From Chionis minor (lineage: Eukaryota; Chordata; Aves; Charadriiformes; Chionididae), in assembly GCA_013398295.1 (NCBI GenBank), contig VZSF01003480.1:966073-1030072 (forward strand): 64,000 nucleotides of DNA, given 5' to 3'. The notes beneath the pieces were generated by a model. The model had not been told where the DNA came from. It made no database searches and was given only the letters and a program-made list of their open reading frames with translations. Shown piece by piece: positions 1 through 14,230 of this stretch; position 1 is the stretch's first letter, and every line of letters begins with the position of its first letter. Position numbers and translations under genes: made by a program.

Positions 1-3000
1 TTCTAAAACTGTTGACTTCTCTTCAAGTTAAAGAGAAGAAATCATATAGCGGGATGTAGGTCTGGTGACACAACTGTGTGAGCCACCCTCTGCTTGCAAC
101 AGAGGCAGAGACCTCTGACATATTTAAAAACTTCATGCAAAGAAAATAAGTCAACAAAATCCATTTGATTTAAACTCTAGGCTCCCTGAGGCTATCAGAA
201 CAGACCCTCTGTTTACCAAGAGAGCTGTTTGACTAATGCCAGCTCTTGTGAGATGCCTCTCCAACCTTTAAATGGGTTGGGAATGCTCAGCAGACATACT
301 CTTCTGATTAGCAGCTTTGAAATTGGAACTGAGGCTTGACTACAGAAACGCCATCATCCACGGTGTGTGTGTGTCTCTGATTTCAGTAAGAAAGTCCCAG
401 TCACAGCTGGCCACATCCCACAAAGAGGAAAATACTGTATTTAGGAACTGCTCCTTCAAGACAGGGCAAATCTTGTCTGGAGTAGATGAGAGCTGATGAA
501 TGTTTTCCAAGAAAAACCTACAGCTTTGTTGTCAAATCTTTGTTGAGCAGTATCTCAGAGACCTCCAGAAAAGACCTTCAGTCCTCAAATAAAAGGCATA
601 ATTTCTAACACACATTTCCTTTTAAAGAATGTGTCTTAAGATTAGCTCCTGTGATGATCCAGGCAGATAAATTTCCCCAAACTTCCCAATAACTGAAGCC
701 ATATGTCTTGCTTTGATACAGGTTCCACCGAATTAAAAGATTTCGCAGAAAACATAATTGTCACCAGTATTTACTGCTAACTACAGAATAGCAAAAAGTC
801 AGAGTTTTTAGTAAATGCATTCAGTTTGGGATGATCTAGAGAAGGAGGGCTCTATATAGCTAATGTTGTTAGCTGGCACAAAAACTCCAGGAAATATAAC
901 ACCTTTGTGCTTCCCTGATGCACCTGCCTTAGAAGCACTTGGTCTCATCCTTTCCTTCTTCCTCTTGTGCCTTTATCACCTCCAACTGTCAAATGAGGTA
1001 TCTCCTCCATTCCCAGCCCACTCAAATAACTTCTCCACTTCTTTCCTGCTCTTTAAACCTTTCTGCGGTCACTCTACCAATGTCTTCTCTTCTTCCCTCT
1101 AATTTCCCAGATGGCATATATCTGGGCTTCCCATTGTTCCTGTATTTCAGGTCTCTGCAATCTCAGTGCTGTTTTCAGTGTCCGGTCACCTTAGTGAGAC
1201 TCAGCATTTTATGGCCAGCTTTTTTTCGCAGCCATCATAGAAGCTGAACTTCAGGAGACGATAGACTAACAGCTCAACAGAAACGTGTGTTTTATTTCCC
1301 ATTGCCAACATGTCACACCAAGCTCTCCTTGCATGCTGGGGCAGCAACTCATCATGCTCATCATGTTGTCTGTAAGCACATTAGGAGTGTGTAACTGAGA
1401 GGGGTAGTGGGGAAAATCTCATTAAAAGTTTCTCTGATGCCCAGTACAGAAGTAGCAATCATCAAATTTCATTTTCTAGCCATGCCTTCAGTCTCCCTAA
1501 AATGGCAAAGCAAAAATCAGCAAATTCAGATGCCACCAACAAAGCCACACAAACTCTTGCCTGAAAGCCACACAATAGTACAAATTCTCAGCTGACTCAC
1601 AAACTGCATCAATCAGACTCACTGCAAAGTATCTACATCAGGCACCACGGAGCTGGCCTGACTGTGAAGTTTGTGGTCAAATAAGACCAGCTGAGCAGCC
1701 TGTGATGTGAATTGCGCAGGGAATATTTCCCCAACCAATTAGCTCTGAGGTCTCACATCCTGCACTACATTTCTCCAACTGTTTCTCCCTGAAATTTTCT
1801 CCTTGCTGTATGGATGCAAGCCCATGTGCATTCCCAGTTGGGATAACTAAGACCTTAGCTCCCATCACCTGTTTGCATTCTCATCCTGCAGAATGCAAGA
1901 CTTTCCTTCAACTGCTTGCTGCACTGTTACACACAGCGTATGTTTAAAATTAGTTTGAAACAAAACTCAGGCTTAACCACTACGGCTGCTAATTGCCGGT
2001 TAAGAAAAAGCCTTGTGCTGATGACCAGGGTACCCTTTTCTCCGTGCTCTGCAGGCTCATTTCAAGGTCTGCAGTCTGGATCGTGCTCATCAATGAGCTA
2101 GCAGAGTAGCTCTTACCACGCCGGCCGAAGTCCACAGTGCCACATTTCGGTAACAGAAAGATGTTGCTGAAAATAATTGGGCCTGGCAGCACTCGACTGG
2201 TTTCCAAAACCAGTCCACTAGATCCAAGGCTCACTGAGTGTTTGGTTGCTCTGTAAACCAGCCACATGCCTAGATACTGTGCCCAATTAATCTGGAATGG
2301 GTTTGGTTTAACAACGTCTATTTGCAACAAGCTGCTTCTGTTAAAAAAAAAAAGAACACCAAAAACATTAAATCCTTTGTTTTATCCCAGTTACACCTTT
2401 TTCCCTCTCTCTCATCAGCTGTGTGGCTGCCAGTGCCCACAGGTATTCCTCAGGGATGTGGCAGGAGACAACAGTACAACTGGCTTCTTGACAAGGGAGA
2501 GGTGGCCTGCCAACTGCTCCCCATTGACTGGAGTGTGAGCTTGGCTCTGGGAGGCAAACGCTGCTGCAATATGCTCTCCCTGGAGAAATCCAGCCTCAGA
2601 AATCATGACTAGTGCTGAAATGTTCCCAGATCTCATGGCACTTTTAAAGCATGGAACTTGAGCATCAGGGGAACCAGTTAAAAAACCATGCATTTAAGTC
2701 GTTGGAAATAGTAATATTTTGCTTCCTCTCAACACCATTTCTGCAGTTTTTTGAATTGTTTTTCTCTGCATTGAACCTCCATCACCAGTAACCGCACAGA
2801 CAAGGCAGATCCAGGCTCCAGATGAATGCTGTCTTCTGCCTGGGTTTAAGACATACTCTGTTTGGAAGAAGGAAGATTCTCCATCCGAACAAGCTTGCAG
2901 ACATGCAGCAATGCAACCATTCTGCTTTGCTGGACATTTCCTTCCCACAAGCTCAGTCATCTGTAAACCAGTTCTGTCAGCATGACACATTAACACAGAC

Positions 3001-5610
3001 TCGTGGTGTGCAAAAAGGCACATCTTCTCTAACTTGGAAAACAGAATTTTTATTGTTAGAGGTGTCAAATTTAGTTTAGTGACCACAGTCACTAGACTGT
3101 GAGTAACACAGTTATCCTCATGTAACTCCAGGTTCACTCCACTGAAAACAGAGAAATCAGGCTAGTTACTAACTCCAGCGATTTCTCTAAGAGGAGCTTG
3201 TGGTTACAATGATTCCTAACAGCCTCCGACATTGGAAGAGACAGAATTTACCTATGTGAATGGGTTGGGGACACCTGAACACAACACTGGGAAGCATTCT
3301 TGCATCTCAACTGTACTACGTTTCAGCAGCAGGGATGCTCAGGTTTTGTGATGTCCCCTTTGACCCAGAGAACAAAATAGAAGAAACTAGATTCAGTTTC
3401 TCACTCAAGAGGACCCTAAATTCAGTCTCTATTCTTCCCCAGCCTACTGCACCTTGCACTGATACAAATATTGGTCAGAAAAAGCAAAATGTCACATTAG
3501 CGGTAGAGCCTAAAAGAATTAAATGACATAATGCGTTATGCCTCATGGGATACCAGCAACCTCGCACTAGCTATCGAGTTTGGGAGGAAAGAAGCTGGAT
3601 TTAAATACAACTGTCAAAGTTCAGTCAGCCCAGCCTCAACTTCTGAGCAGTGTTATCAACCCCTCCCGTTCCACGCTTGAAGAGTTGCACTAGATTGTCT
3701 ACTTCCAAATCCTACATCCCCTGAACAGCCCCCCCACTTTCCTTCCAGCAGACAGGCTGGAGTGGAGAGTTTGCTTCCATCTTTTGGCTTAGACCATAGC
3801 CAAAAGAGACAGTACGGAGCACGTACCACCTCCGGGCACCAAAAGTCCCTGTCTCTATGCAGCATGGGACTGGAGCAGGAAGGGGCTGGTTTTTGCATGA
3901 TTTCCAGACTGAATTTTCCTTGTGAGGGAGGGGGAGGGCAGTGCTGGCACAGAGTTATCCTCTTGGAGCATTTTACCCTTTCACAAAGCCCTCCCCAAGC
4001 TGTGCTCGATCCAGCCCTCCAGGACAGCTCACATTTCTGACCAGATTGTGCACAAGGTTCCAGCAGCCGCCTGGAAAGTCACTCCAGCAATTAAGTGTTG
4101 GTAGATATTTATTTTTTTAATTTTTTTTTTTTTTTTTTTAAAGACGAAGGATATGGCCCACTGTGCGGGGTATTGCAGCCACCCTCCCTGTCAGGCCGTT
4201 TCACAGTAGTATTGTGGCGCCATGGAGAGGAGCTAATTGGATTTGTTGTCACCTCCCGAAGCTGCCAGGAGCTCACGTCTGCTCTGGTTACAGATGAAGA
4301 CATCACGGTGACAGGCTTAGAGATGGCTCAGCTGGCATCCTAGGGCCACTAATAGAGCCATGTTGATTTAATGTCCGAGTGGAGAGGTGCAGACAAGCTG
4401 TTCAAGTTTTCTATTCCAAACAAAGCAGAGATCTGTTATCAGTTGTCTGCGGATCAGTAAATAAACTTCCATGTGGCTCTCACAGCACCTAACCATCGCT
4501 ACAGAAGAATGACAAAGTATTTTAACATTGAGATGGTACTTTTAAATGAGAGCACTGTCTCTATGGTTTATATTGCCCTCAGGGAAATCAGTTAATGCCT
4601 TCATACATAAATTTTACTTAACTATGTAATTATGGATGAATCCTATTAGTCTTTAAATTGCTCACTAGTTAAAAGGTGTGTGTGTGTGTTTCCTACATCT
4701 CTTTTTTGTGGAATGTACAGATCATCTGCACTTATGAAGATTAAAAGCCTATTTGGGGATTTCTGTTTGTTTGGTTGGTTGGTTTTTCCGCTTTTCTTTT
4801 AAGTGAAAACATAGAAATTATTCGAAGACTAGAACATGATTTCGATTTTTTTTTTTTTTTTTGCCTTTTCTGTATGTTACTATCTACTCAGAGCACAAAA
4901 CTGGGCTTAAACTGTGCTTCCTTTATCCTCAGCGCTCTCGCCATCTCTGTCAGCACTCACCCTGGCCCCTGCCTGCGTTCACGTGGTATCACCCACTTCT
5001 CCCCTGTGCTCCATGCTAAGTGATCACTCATGCCAGCGTGATGAGCCTGTGAAAGACAGCTTCGACAGGACAGTGTCATTTGATACCTGTTTTTGCAGCT
5101 CTGAACCAAGGCTGAAGCACAGCTCCGAGTCACATTTTCAAGGTCTCGGCACCCGATGCCACATCAGACTTTCTTTCAGCAGCGCTCAGGTCCCACATAC
5201 ACTTCAGGCTTAGGTTTCTGAGAGCACCACCAGGAGTCCTGCTCTTCCCACAGTCACGTTTGCAGCCGGAGTTTCAAAGGAGCTCAGCACCTCCCATCTT
5301 AGTGCCAAAATGAGACCTTTCCCTTGATGACTCAAGGCAAGTGGAGCACATTGAATAATCCTATCATGCCTAAATCTACAGGCATTTACGAAACAGGCCC
5401 GTGGTTGTTAACATCTGTGGTACTTCCACTGGTCCTGTTCTTTAGGAAACCTCAAATTCAGTCAAATGGTGAACCTCTGGAAGGCAAGAGCACAGCCATG
5501 AGAGCGAGGTGCTTCCACAGTGCCACCAAGGAAACGCACTGAGGCCCTGCCAGTTGCCACCACCATCATCTCCATCCAAGGAAAGCAGTGACTCACTGGT
5601 TTGTCTGACA
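1..5610. other. Intergenic, no gene recognised
   Basis: This is non-coding sequence of moderate GC. Short overlapping open frames of up to 147 codons occur on both strands, but none has recognisable domains or a credible gene structure. Simple runs are T19 at 4121-4139, a (GT) tract at 4675-4689, and T17 at 4846-4862. There is no tRNA, rRNA or gene-like exon pattern. Confidence 0.7.
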
Positions 5611-5617
5611 CCTTTGG

Positions 5618-5765
5618 ATCAGAGAATAATTCAGGCTGGCAGGGACCTCAGGAGGGCTCTAGCCCAAGCCCATGCTCAAAGCAAGGTCAGCCATGAGCCC
5701 AGACCAGGTTGCTCAGGGCTTTCTCCAGTTGGGTCTTGAAAACTTCCAAGGCAGGGCTGTGGCAA
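5618..5765 (-). mobile_element. CR1-type LINE fragment, 5'-truncated 3' end
   Basis: The plus strand carries the typical reverse complement of a CR1 3' end: an agaat-like start, then ggctggcagggacctc, a cca.gcccatgctcaaagc segment, ccaggttgctcagg, and cagttgggtcttgaaaac leading into ccaaggcaggg. This layout (gg.tgg.agggacctc ... caggttgc.cagg ... gtc.ag..gggt.ttgaa) is characteristic of sauropsid CR1. It is diverged and short, so it is an old, dead copy. Confidence 0.75.
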
Positions 5766-6060
5766 GCGTGGTGGGAGAGCAGCCTAACCCCTGAAGAGCT
5801 CAGGTAGGACAGTCACGGGGACGTGGCCTGGGTTGCACTAGCTGCGGGAGGGATCTGCGCCTCCATGCCCCAGGGTAGGGGGTTGCTGCTCCCTTTTTCT
5901 CTTCTGTCATGCCCTGAATCCTTGGCGACCTGGGCGGCCCCATGGAGAAAGGGCGAAGGGAGGAAAGATGCTTCAGATACCAAAATGGCCTTTCTCCAGT
6001 CCATCGCTTATTGCCACAGGTACCCAATGTCACGCAGGGGCTGGACGGGCTGACAGCAGT

Positions 6061-6118
6061 ATTTAGGAGCCTGGACACAGGGCAACAGTATTTAGGAGCC
6101 TGGACACAGGGCAACAGT
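6061..6118. repeat. Two perfect tandem copies of a 29-base unit
   Basis: The unit starting atttaggagcctggacacag occurs at 6061-6089 and again, identically, at 6090-6118. The preceding cagcagt echoes the unit end caacagt. Perfect identity implies a recent duplication, possibly polymorphic in copy number. Confidence 0.95.
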
Positions 6119-6254
6119 ATCGTCTCTGCTCTGTCAACACTTGGTGTAAGGCAGAAGGAAAGCTGAAGACCCCATCACACAACTAACAGGCAGCAAACTT
6201 CTCAAAAGAAACAAATCAGGAGAGAAACAAGGACTTTTCCATTAATACTTGACA

Positions 6255-6405
6255 ACGGCATTTCTTATCCATAGGCTGAGGGATTTTGTAAATGACACTG
6301 TTGTTATCCCCGTTCTCCAGGCAGACTAGATATGCGTTGTGACTTGCTCCAAGTCCTTCATCACCCCAGCAGCAAAATCAGGAGCCCAGGTATTGGAGCA
6401 CCTCC
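6255..6405 (-). mobile_element. Relic of an amniote MIR-type SINE
   Basis: On the plus strand the order gttatccccgttctccaggcaga, gtgacttgctccaagtc and agcagcaaaatcaggagccc follows the reverse-complement MIR pattern (tatccccattttacaga, gtgacttgcccaaggtca, agc..gtcagagccagg). It is strongly diverged. Confidence 0.45.
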
Positions 6406-6409
6406 CCTG

Positions 6410-9400
6410 CAGCCAAAGCACTGAAATCCACTTCCTCCTCCTCCAACAGTTATTTCCTGGCTGGCCTTATCTGATGAGTGGGCAAGACCTCTGTACTCCA
6501 CACAGCACCACAAAAAAGCCCCAAACAAGCAAAGGAAGCCAGAAAAAGGGGACAGACTGAATATGCCCTCTCTCCTCTCCCTCTGAGGGCTCTGCTGTCC
6601 CTCTGCTGTGTCTGGGGCAGCTGACCTTAATGGAAGACACAACTGCCAGTCCTTCCTCACGCATCGCTTCCAACAGAAGTCATGCCCGGCCATGCATGGC
6701 CACCCAGAGGGACATCAAGGTGTTTCTCAGCTAGCATGGCTCCCTGCCAACCTTGACCGGTCCCACTGTCCAGCGCCACCGCAGGGGTGTAGCGCCAGCC
6801 GTGCTCCGCACCACCAAGGAGGACATCCCAGTACCTACCTGAGAGCAGGGACCACCGTCCCGCAGGCAAGGATGGGAGGTCGGAGTGCCCACCTACCCTC
6901 AGCGATGATGAAAATGCAGCTGTTTAATTTGGTGCTGCTCGGGCCACGCTCCACAGACCCCAGGCAGATTGCAGAGCCAGTGGGTGGTGGAGGGACTGGA
7001 GCAGCTCTGAGAAGCAAACACCGGGGAGCTAAATGGTCACCAGAGGAGGGCGAGCACCTCCTGGCAGCACGGATCTGCCTCTTTGCGGAGACAGCTGGGC
7101 AATTACTTCTCTGATAGACACATGGAGGTAATGGGGGAAGAGACCCTCTGGAAGGCCGTTCTGAAAATATACAGCTGACCTTAAAACATGGTTGTCCCCT
7201 GCATGTTGCCCTCTGAGCGATGGAGCCTCCCCATAGTACAGTGAAAATAAAGAAAAGCCTTTGACAAACTGCCTGCAAGTCCAAGCCAGAAGCCATTTTG
7301 AGAATGGTCCAAGGACACAGGCAACAGTGGATTTTGGTGGCTTCCAAAACTCGGCTGTTGTCCCTTTCTCAGGAATGCAGATGAGGATTTTCTGTGGTAC
7401 TGCACAGAGGGACATTAAATAGTTGGGCGATGAGGACAGGACAAGCTTAGGCTGAATCCTCCTCACTCAGTGGTACAACTGCTCTCTGAAAGCCTGTGGA
7501 AAGTCACCCCCTCCTACAAGCTGACCTGTCACACACACACATTGCCTTTTTTAAGTGGCATTATGGGCATCTCTTTCTTGCCAGGCAATAGATTTTCATC
7601 TTTAACATATTTTCATTTTTCTGGCACAGCAGGAACTGTACTTGGAGGAGTGGTCCAAAGAAGGGACACCACTTCTCAACCCTTTTTTTTCTGAAGGGAA
7701 ACCTCCTATCTGGTTACCATTGTCAGTAATCTTCACTGACAGTTACAGTCTGGAGAACTTGGACAGATTTTCCCTTTCTTCTCTCTAGGCTCCAGTTCTA
7801 GCTCCTTTTGATAATCTTCCCCAAAGCTGTTAGGACAAATGATTCCAGCTTCATCTACATTCCCTCATATTAAATGAGCTAATTTGTGTGTTGTAGAGTC
7901 ACTGAGTAGATTAAACAAAGCCACCCGGCTGGAGATGCAGTGCCGTACTCCAGATTTTTCAGGCTAACCATTTCTTCTGAAAAATAATTCAAAAGGATTT
8001 GGACTGAGATCTGGATTAACTGAATTAAGATAATTCTGGCTCCCAAGGGCTGGCTGGGACATTTCCTTTTTTCTTCAGGTATAAGAAAAAGAGAGTGTCA
8101 GAAAAGAAAATGTAAGAAAATTATGTCTCTAGGTATAGTACACAGAGGGAAGGACAACAGATAGGGCAGGTAAAATGACTATTTTAGCTTCCGCCTGCTG
8201 GTCTCTCCACCGGCTTTAGACTTATCTGCGAGAACAGTTAGCAGCATAAACTTACTACAGTAAGAAGCAGGCTTCAAATTCCCACATTTCTAATGGGTAG
8301 GAGCATTGTGAAAAAACACAAGCAATCTCCGGAGCAGCAGGTCTCCTATTACACCTGTGTGCTAGCTGCAACAACCTTTTCCAGGGCTGCAGTATGCATG
8401 CCAGGTCCACACGTCTCTTTCCTGTAGCTCTTTCCTGGGGCTGACCCCACACTTCCAGTGTCACCTTACTAATTCACATGGCTGTGCCCAGCCAGACTCT
8501 GTCTTGGCCAGGTGACCAGCACAGTCCCTCACTGTAGAGCACACTTTGCTCTCCTTCCACTTGCGTACTTTCAGCGTCCCACCTTTCATCCCATTAATCA
8601 AGTAGTGAAACAAAAGACCATGTGGCCTTCTTTCTCAGCTATACTCAATATTTCGTGCTTTTCTAGAGGAATTTGGTTTGATTTTGTTTCCACTGATGGC
8701 TGGTTCCAGAGCTCTGCTGCTCAATGCTGCACTCCTGGCTCTCCTTCTCACCTGGGGCTTTATCGCTCAGGGCTCCCCAGTCTAGATTCCTCTTTCCTCC
8801 TACCACAAAGGGCAGGCATCCTTCTCCAAGACAAGGACAAGTCTAAGAAGAGACCAGTTCTTATCTACACAGATAATTCAAAGAAGTGGGTTAAGATTTA
8901 ATTACAGCAATAGCAAAGTATATTTTATGTATTTACTCCTGCAAGTTTACTCCAGAACCGGTAGCAACAAAGAAGCTGCTTCTCATCAATAAAAACGAAT
9001 TCACTTGCACCTCCCCCAAATGCTTTTTTCTCAGATTTAGCAATTAGTCCAGTGTTCACTTGGATAAAGGTCCCAGTTGATCCAGTAGCCACTGGCTCAT
9101 TGCTACCAAGCTGCCTCTCCAGACAAGTCATACCTATCTGCAAATAGACATGAATGTAATAACCAAAAGGTGGCTATAGCGGTCAGCATTCGCAGGGTGA
9201 AAGAACCAGGATAGGGCACCTGATCACAGTACGTCACTAAACATAAGTGACTTCGGAGTCTTGGATGACAAGAACTAGTAGAATCATGGGAAAGGAATCC
9301 AAGCAGGGTCTAAAAGCGGTGGCAGAACGCAGCGTTGCATTACTTGCCCCATTACATTGTTCAAGAGTAGGTTGGGNATAACAGATAACATTAAAATTGC

Positions 9401-12400
9401 ACTTTAGCCAAGGATCCCAAACCACATTCCGTAAACTGATGTTTCTTTTAAAATACATATGATTCACCCATCGCTGAAATGAAGTTGTTAATGCCATTGA
9501 AGATCTGCAACATTAAAACAAGGCAAATGAACACGGTATAGCAACATTCCACAGAAGATAAGGAATATTACATACAGTTAGGAAAACAGAAGGAAGTTTT
9601 AAATACACTGAACACAACTACAGGTGGCTAGTAGGAGAACACAGCAAATGTCCCCATTCTTACAAGCAATACCATAAGATGTCAGTGCTAAAGACACTGG
9701 CTGTGCCTCACACAGAAGTCAGCCACAGAGTCCTTTCTGTGATGGGGAAGAATTAGCAGCTTCTGGATGGGAAGAAGCACCAAAATCAATGTGTATTTCC
9801 CCTGGGAGCCTCCCTCTGCCTGGCTACGGGGATGTGACCGAGTCACAGCCTGAGGCAGTGTCACGGCATCAGCCAATTCCAGCTCAGATTTCCTGTGCCA
9901 CAAATGCTCTGCCCTGCCTTTGTTGACTATAACCTTTATATCACAGAGGAAATATGCATACATTCTTCATATTTGGAGGCATTAATTCTAAAATGAGCCA
10001 TCAAATAGCTTATAGGCAAGATGAAAGTGTTCAGAGCCAGCAACCTGGAAGGTGTAAAAGAAAACCCTGTGCTACTCTTGCTGTTATTTATTTTTAGAGG
10101 CTACTTTTGAGCAAAGTTCATTCATGACATTTCATAGTTGGGACCTCTGTGCCAGCATCCACACTCTCGCCTCCAAGCCAGAAGGTCCGAGATTCATCTT
10201 GCCTCAGATATCAGCTCTCACCCAGCACTGACACTGCAATGAAATATTAGAGAAGTGCTGTACTCACCTTCACAGGGACAACCTGAGGGCACACAGAACC
10301 TCCTCCAAACATCAGAAATACTGACTTTTTTTCTGCAGAAAAGGATGCCTTACTCCAAGTCCTGCTGCTTTGAGGACACCGTGATAACTTTGGGTGGGGA
10401 GACACATCAAGGTTCTCTGTGGCTGGGAGAGATCAGGGTATAGCAGCTCCACCTGAGTTAATTTATTTTCCTTCCTCGCTGCTAACTGAGTGGAAGAGAA
10501 TGAAGCTGGGAAAGGGCAAGGATAAGCCTGGGTTTCCCTCCCTGCTGACCAGCTGCTCACATGGGGACCAGTGCTTGAAGCCCAACTTGTTCCCTTGCCT
10601 TGAAGCCCAGTTCCCAGTGAGGTCAAACAGCACCTAAGGCCTTTTGTCTCTCAAGCTTCACCGTGGTCAGCACAGACCTGCCTTGGGCCCTGGTGCTTCC
10701 CACCCAGCCTGCGCACTGCTGGGAGTAGCAGGACAGGTACCCGCATACCTTTGGCTGCACCAAGGACATGGATGTGTCTGCGCAGACCTCCTTCCCACCC
10801 CACTTTGGTGAAGCTTGCAGAGGCTTGAAGGATATTGCAATTAAACTTTGTTTCCCAGTCAAAAAAGTGAATTTCAGCGCCCTGCCTCACAGCCTCTCCC
10901 CCTTCACCCAACCATCCTGCACCTCCAGGATGCGTAACTACCATCCCTTACCAGAAGGAAAGTAAGTTGATAAAGGGACCCTAAGAAACTGCTCAAACAA
11001 GTCGTGGCCACTCTGAGACACTGTTCTCGACTGGGCTTTAACTCAAAATCCCTTTACCCAGTACGTGCCCTAAGGCTCCACTTAAATGCAACTATGACAA
11101 TGTTATTTCAGTAATATCGGCGCCCTGAGCCTTCTGGTGGTTATTTTGCAGAAAGTGCTGTCTTGTACTTTTGCAAATACACATACGTGTAGATATCTAA
11201 TATCTCCATTTTGCCCCAGTGTTAAACAGAAAAACTTTTGAAGCGCAGCTTTAATGACATGGCTATGAAAAGCATAAAAATCAGACCCTGAATTCATGTG
11301 CTGAAATTTGTACCTATAACTAGAGCCATTTAGAAGTAACAATCCACCCACTCAACACCATACTGTTTTTTCATGTCAGTAAAGACTCCCAGTAACCTCG
11401 TTTACCTCGAATTTTCTTTTACTACCTCTCTCAGCCCTCCTTGGTATCCACATATGACCTTGCACCGTGCTGTTCAGACGCACTCATTTCCCCTCTGTAA
11501 CGCTGTAGTGTCTAGAGCAATCGCTGGGAACCTTCAAGTTGCCGCGCAAACAAAAAGAAGTCCACTGCAAAAGGCTTTCTTGTGCCTTCACTCTCGAGTG
11601 GTTTTCCCCATAGCTGAAGAAAGTGAGCCTGCTTTCAGTAGTACATCTATTCCTGGCAAGGCCCTGTTTTCGGTGCTTTGCTGAACTCCTGAACACAGAT
11701 GTCCCATTTGTGTTTCATTAGTACATCAGCCTCTCTGAGGCTTTCGACCTCTGCACTAGGCAATAATTACCTGGCGCAGACCCATTCCCTCGCCAGCTGG
11801 CCTGGGAGCTGCTCTGCTCAGACCAGGGCTCTCGCTGCTGTCAGCCCTTTCCAGTCAACTGGACAGCTCAATCAGCAGAAAATATCAAATATGGTTGTTG
11901 TTTCAGCTCAGCCAGCTTTATTTCTGCTTGATCTGACAACTCCTCTCTGCAGAAAGATTACACTTCCCGAGCTCTAGACGCAAGACAGAGGAGTTAAGAT
12001 GTCTGACAGGGTTTGTTGAGTTTAGAAGCTCTTTTGCAAAGCAGTTTGGGCTGAGCGTGTTCTTCCCTCACCGCAAGCAGCGGTGTACGCACCTCGCTCT
12101 CTCAGGCCCAAGGACTATTTAATTGTTTGTACAAAGTGGAGCAGCTCCGAGGAGCGTGAGAGAGGGCGGCCGAGACTGACTGCAGTCCTGGGCTGAGGGC
12201 ACTTGCCTGGGATGCACACAGGCATTTTACCTCCGGTTGTCCCAAATTTGTGTCCCCTCCCACAGGTGCGTTCAGGGTGGTGGGAATGATTCTGCTTTTA
12301 CAGATTCCGAGAGAGATGCAGAGCTGCCTCAGTGCAGAAATTAAAGCCTTGGAGTTGCTCCCGAGCAGCCCTTGCCTGCTGCCCCAGCGACCCCACAGCG

Positions 12401-13440
12401 TGGCGAAGGGAAACCCTGTGCCCAAACCAGGGCGCCCCTGGCCTCCCCGCCACGTTCCCGGCACAGCGGCTCCAAACCCTCATGCTGTCTTCTGCTGTCT
12501 GTACTGAGGGAACTTACAGGAGTTGAGGCTGAGGATCATTTTTTTACGCAACACTCATCACGCTTTCTGAAACAGGGTGGTGTAGATTAAACAGAGACAG
12601 GAAGAGATGAGAAGATGGACTAGGTGACACCGGGTCTCAGGCAAATGTACATACCCAAAATACCTTCCCAGTGCGTTTCAGAGAATACGAGACTGAGCAG
12701 CATCCAAAGACAGAATATGAACTATAGGCGAAAGGGGAAAAGATAAGCAAGAAAAAAAGCAGGGGTGCTGATGGTGACCCAACGCAAAGAGTAGAGACAG
12801 GCACATCTCTAGCTCCATTGAAGGAAATAACAAGGCATGGTACTTCCTAACTTCCGTGATAGCAGCACTGCAAGAAGATTTTCTGGACGAGTTGAAGAGT
12901 TCTGTGGAATTCCTACTCCTTGTTTCACTCAGCAAGATCCACTGCAACCCGCAGGAGCAAAGGAAGGTTTTGCCAACTCAAAGATAACTGCTGAAAGAAG
13001 GCAAAAAGCATAGCTCACGGCGATGGTCAGACAGGAGAGAGGTCTCGGAAACCAGTTGGTTATGTGACTTCCTGGAGCCCTTCTGCTGAGGGTACTGCTT
13101 TCAGTAGGTAGTACAACAGACTTTAAAGGAAATTTTACTTGGGATAAAGGAGCAGGAACTATCACCTTGCTCAGAGTCTGCTGTGGGCTCTAATTTTGAA
13201 TATTAAAAAAAAAAAAAAGATGGGAGCATTTTGAAACAAAAGGTGAATCCTTTATTTACAGGAACATATGGTCATTACATGTCTATTCTCAAAAGCAGAA
13301 AGGTAGAAATACGCCAGAGGAACACAAAGGTAGAGTGAGTGATGGATAACGTGATCTAGTGGGCCTAATTGAAAAATGGTAGGTGAGATTTATAATTGAA
13401 ATACTGATATTGATGGGTTCAATCTATACAGGGTAAGAAC
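6410..13440. other. Intergenic, moderate GC, no gene recognised
   Basis: This stretch has many accidental open frames in GC-richer DNA (for example opposite-strand frames of 168 and 170 codons overlapping at 6608-7347), none with domains or intron signals I trust. A weak CTCF-like match lies at 8187-8201 (two mismatches). One ambiguous base sits at 9377. A14 lies at 13205-13218, outside the relic below. Confidence 0.65.
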
Positions 13441-13454
13441 AACAACAATGTTTA

Positions 13455-13640
13455 GCAATGATGCAGCACTTTTCATCTTCGGAGCTCATTAACTAATTAA
13501 TCTTCACAACACCCCTGAGAGGCAGGTAAGTATTATTATTATTAGCCCATAAGAAAGATAAATCCACAACAGAAGCAGAGGAAGGTGGAATTAGGAGCCA
13601 GAAGTGACTTTGTAATGGGGAGGAGGGTGGAAAATAACTC
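13455..13640 (-). mobile_element. MIR/L3-tailed amniote SINE relic
   Basis: The plus strand reads agcacttttcatcttcggag, then cattaactaattaatcttcacaacacccctgagaggcaggta with a tattattattatt run. This is the reverse complement of the conserved SINE end (gaggat..taattaatgtttg..aagc.ctttgagatc.t.ggatgaaaggtgct). The interior beyond 13560 is poorly preserved. Confidence 0.65.
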
Positions 13641-14230
13641 CCTTGCTCAGTCACAGCAAGGGGCAATTCCATTACCAGAGGAAAATGGCCTGGCACAGGA
13701 AATATTCATATAGAAGATCCATCCTTTCTTCCACACCAGAGTAAAAGGCACAAAAGATGAGACAGAAACTCCATCAGTGGAGTAAAATTCATAAAAGGAA
13801 AAGAAGGTGAGCCGAAAGGAGAAGAATGAGTTAATGCAAGCCAAGAATGTCAAAGGACAACAAGATGCTGAAACTTTGAAACCTAATGCCAAAGCAGTGC
13901 TTTTTCATGCTAGAACTGAACTATTGGACTGCATTTGAGGAAAAATAATAATAAGGACTGTGTTTGTAGACGGTGAAGAATTAGCAAAGGCCTTGTTGGT
14001 AAAGCTAGTGATAAAACACAGGAACTTGGCTATGCTGAATGGCAGGCTGGCAGCAGGCTTGGATCACAGAAATCCCACATATTAAAATGAGATAATTCTT
14101 GACATTTATTTCTCTTATTCTCTCCTCTTATGTGTGAGAGAAAACAGAAATATTGAAGGGCAAAAAATAGGAAGCAGGCATAACAGTAATCTTCCGAACA
14201 AGGTAGGAGCTCACGTGGGCAAGACTGGGA

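Noticed and set aside
6608..7347. Overlapping open frames of 168 and 170 codons on opposite strands
   Set aside because: They occur in GC-rich DNA with few stops, have no domains or gene signals, and overlap each other; treated as chance.
11125..11140. CTCF-like gagccttctggtgg
   Set aside because: Three mismatches to the core, too weak to list.
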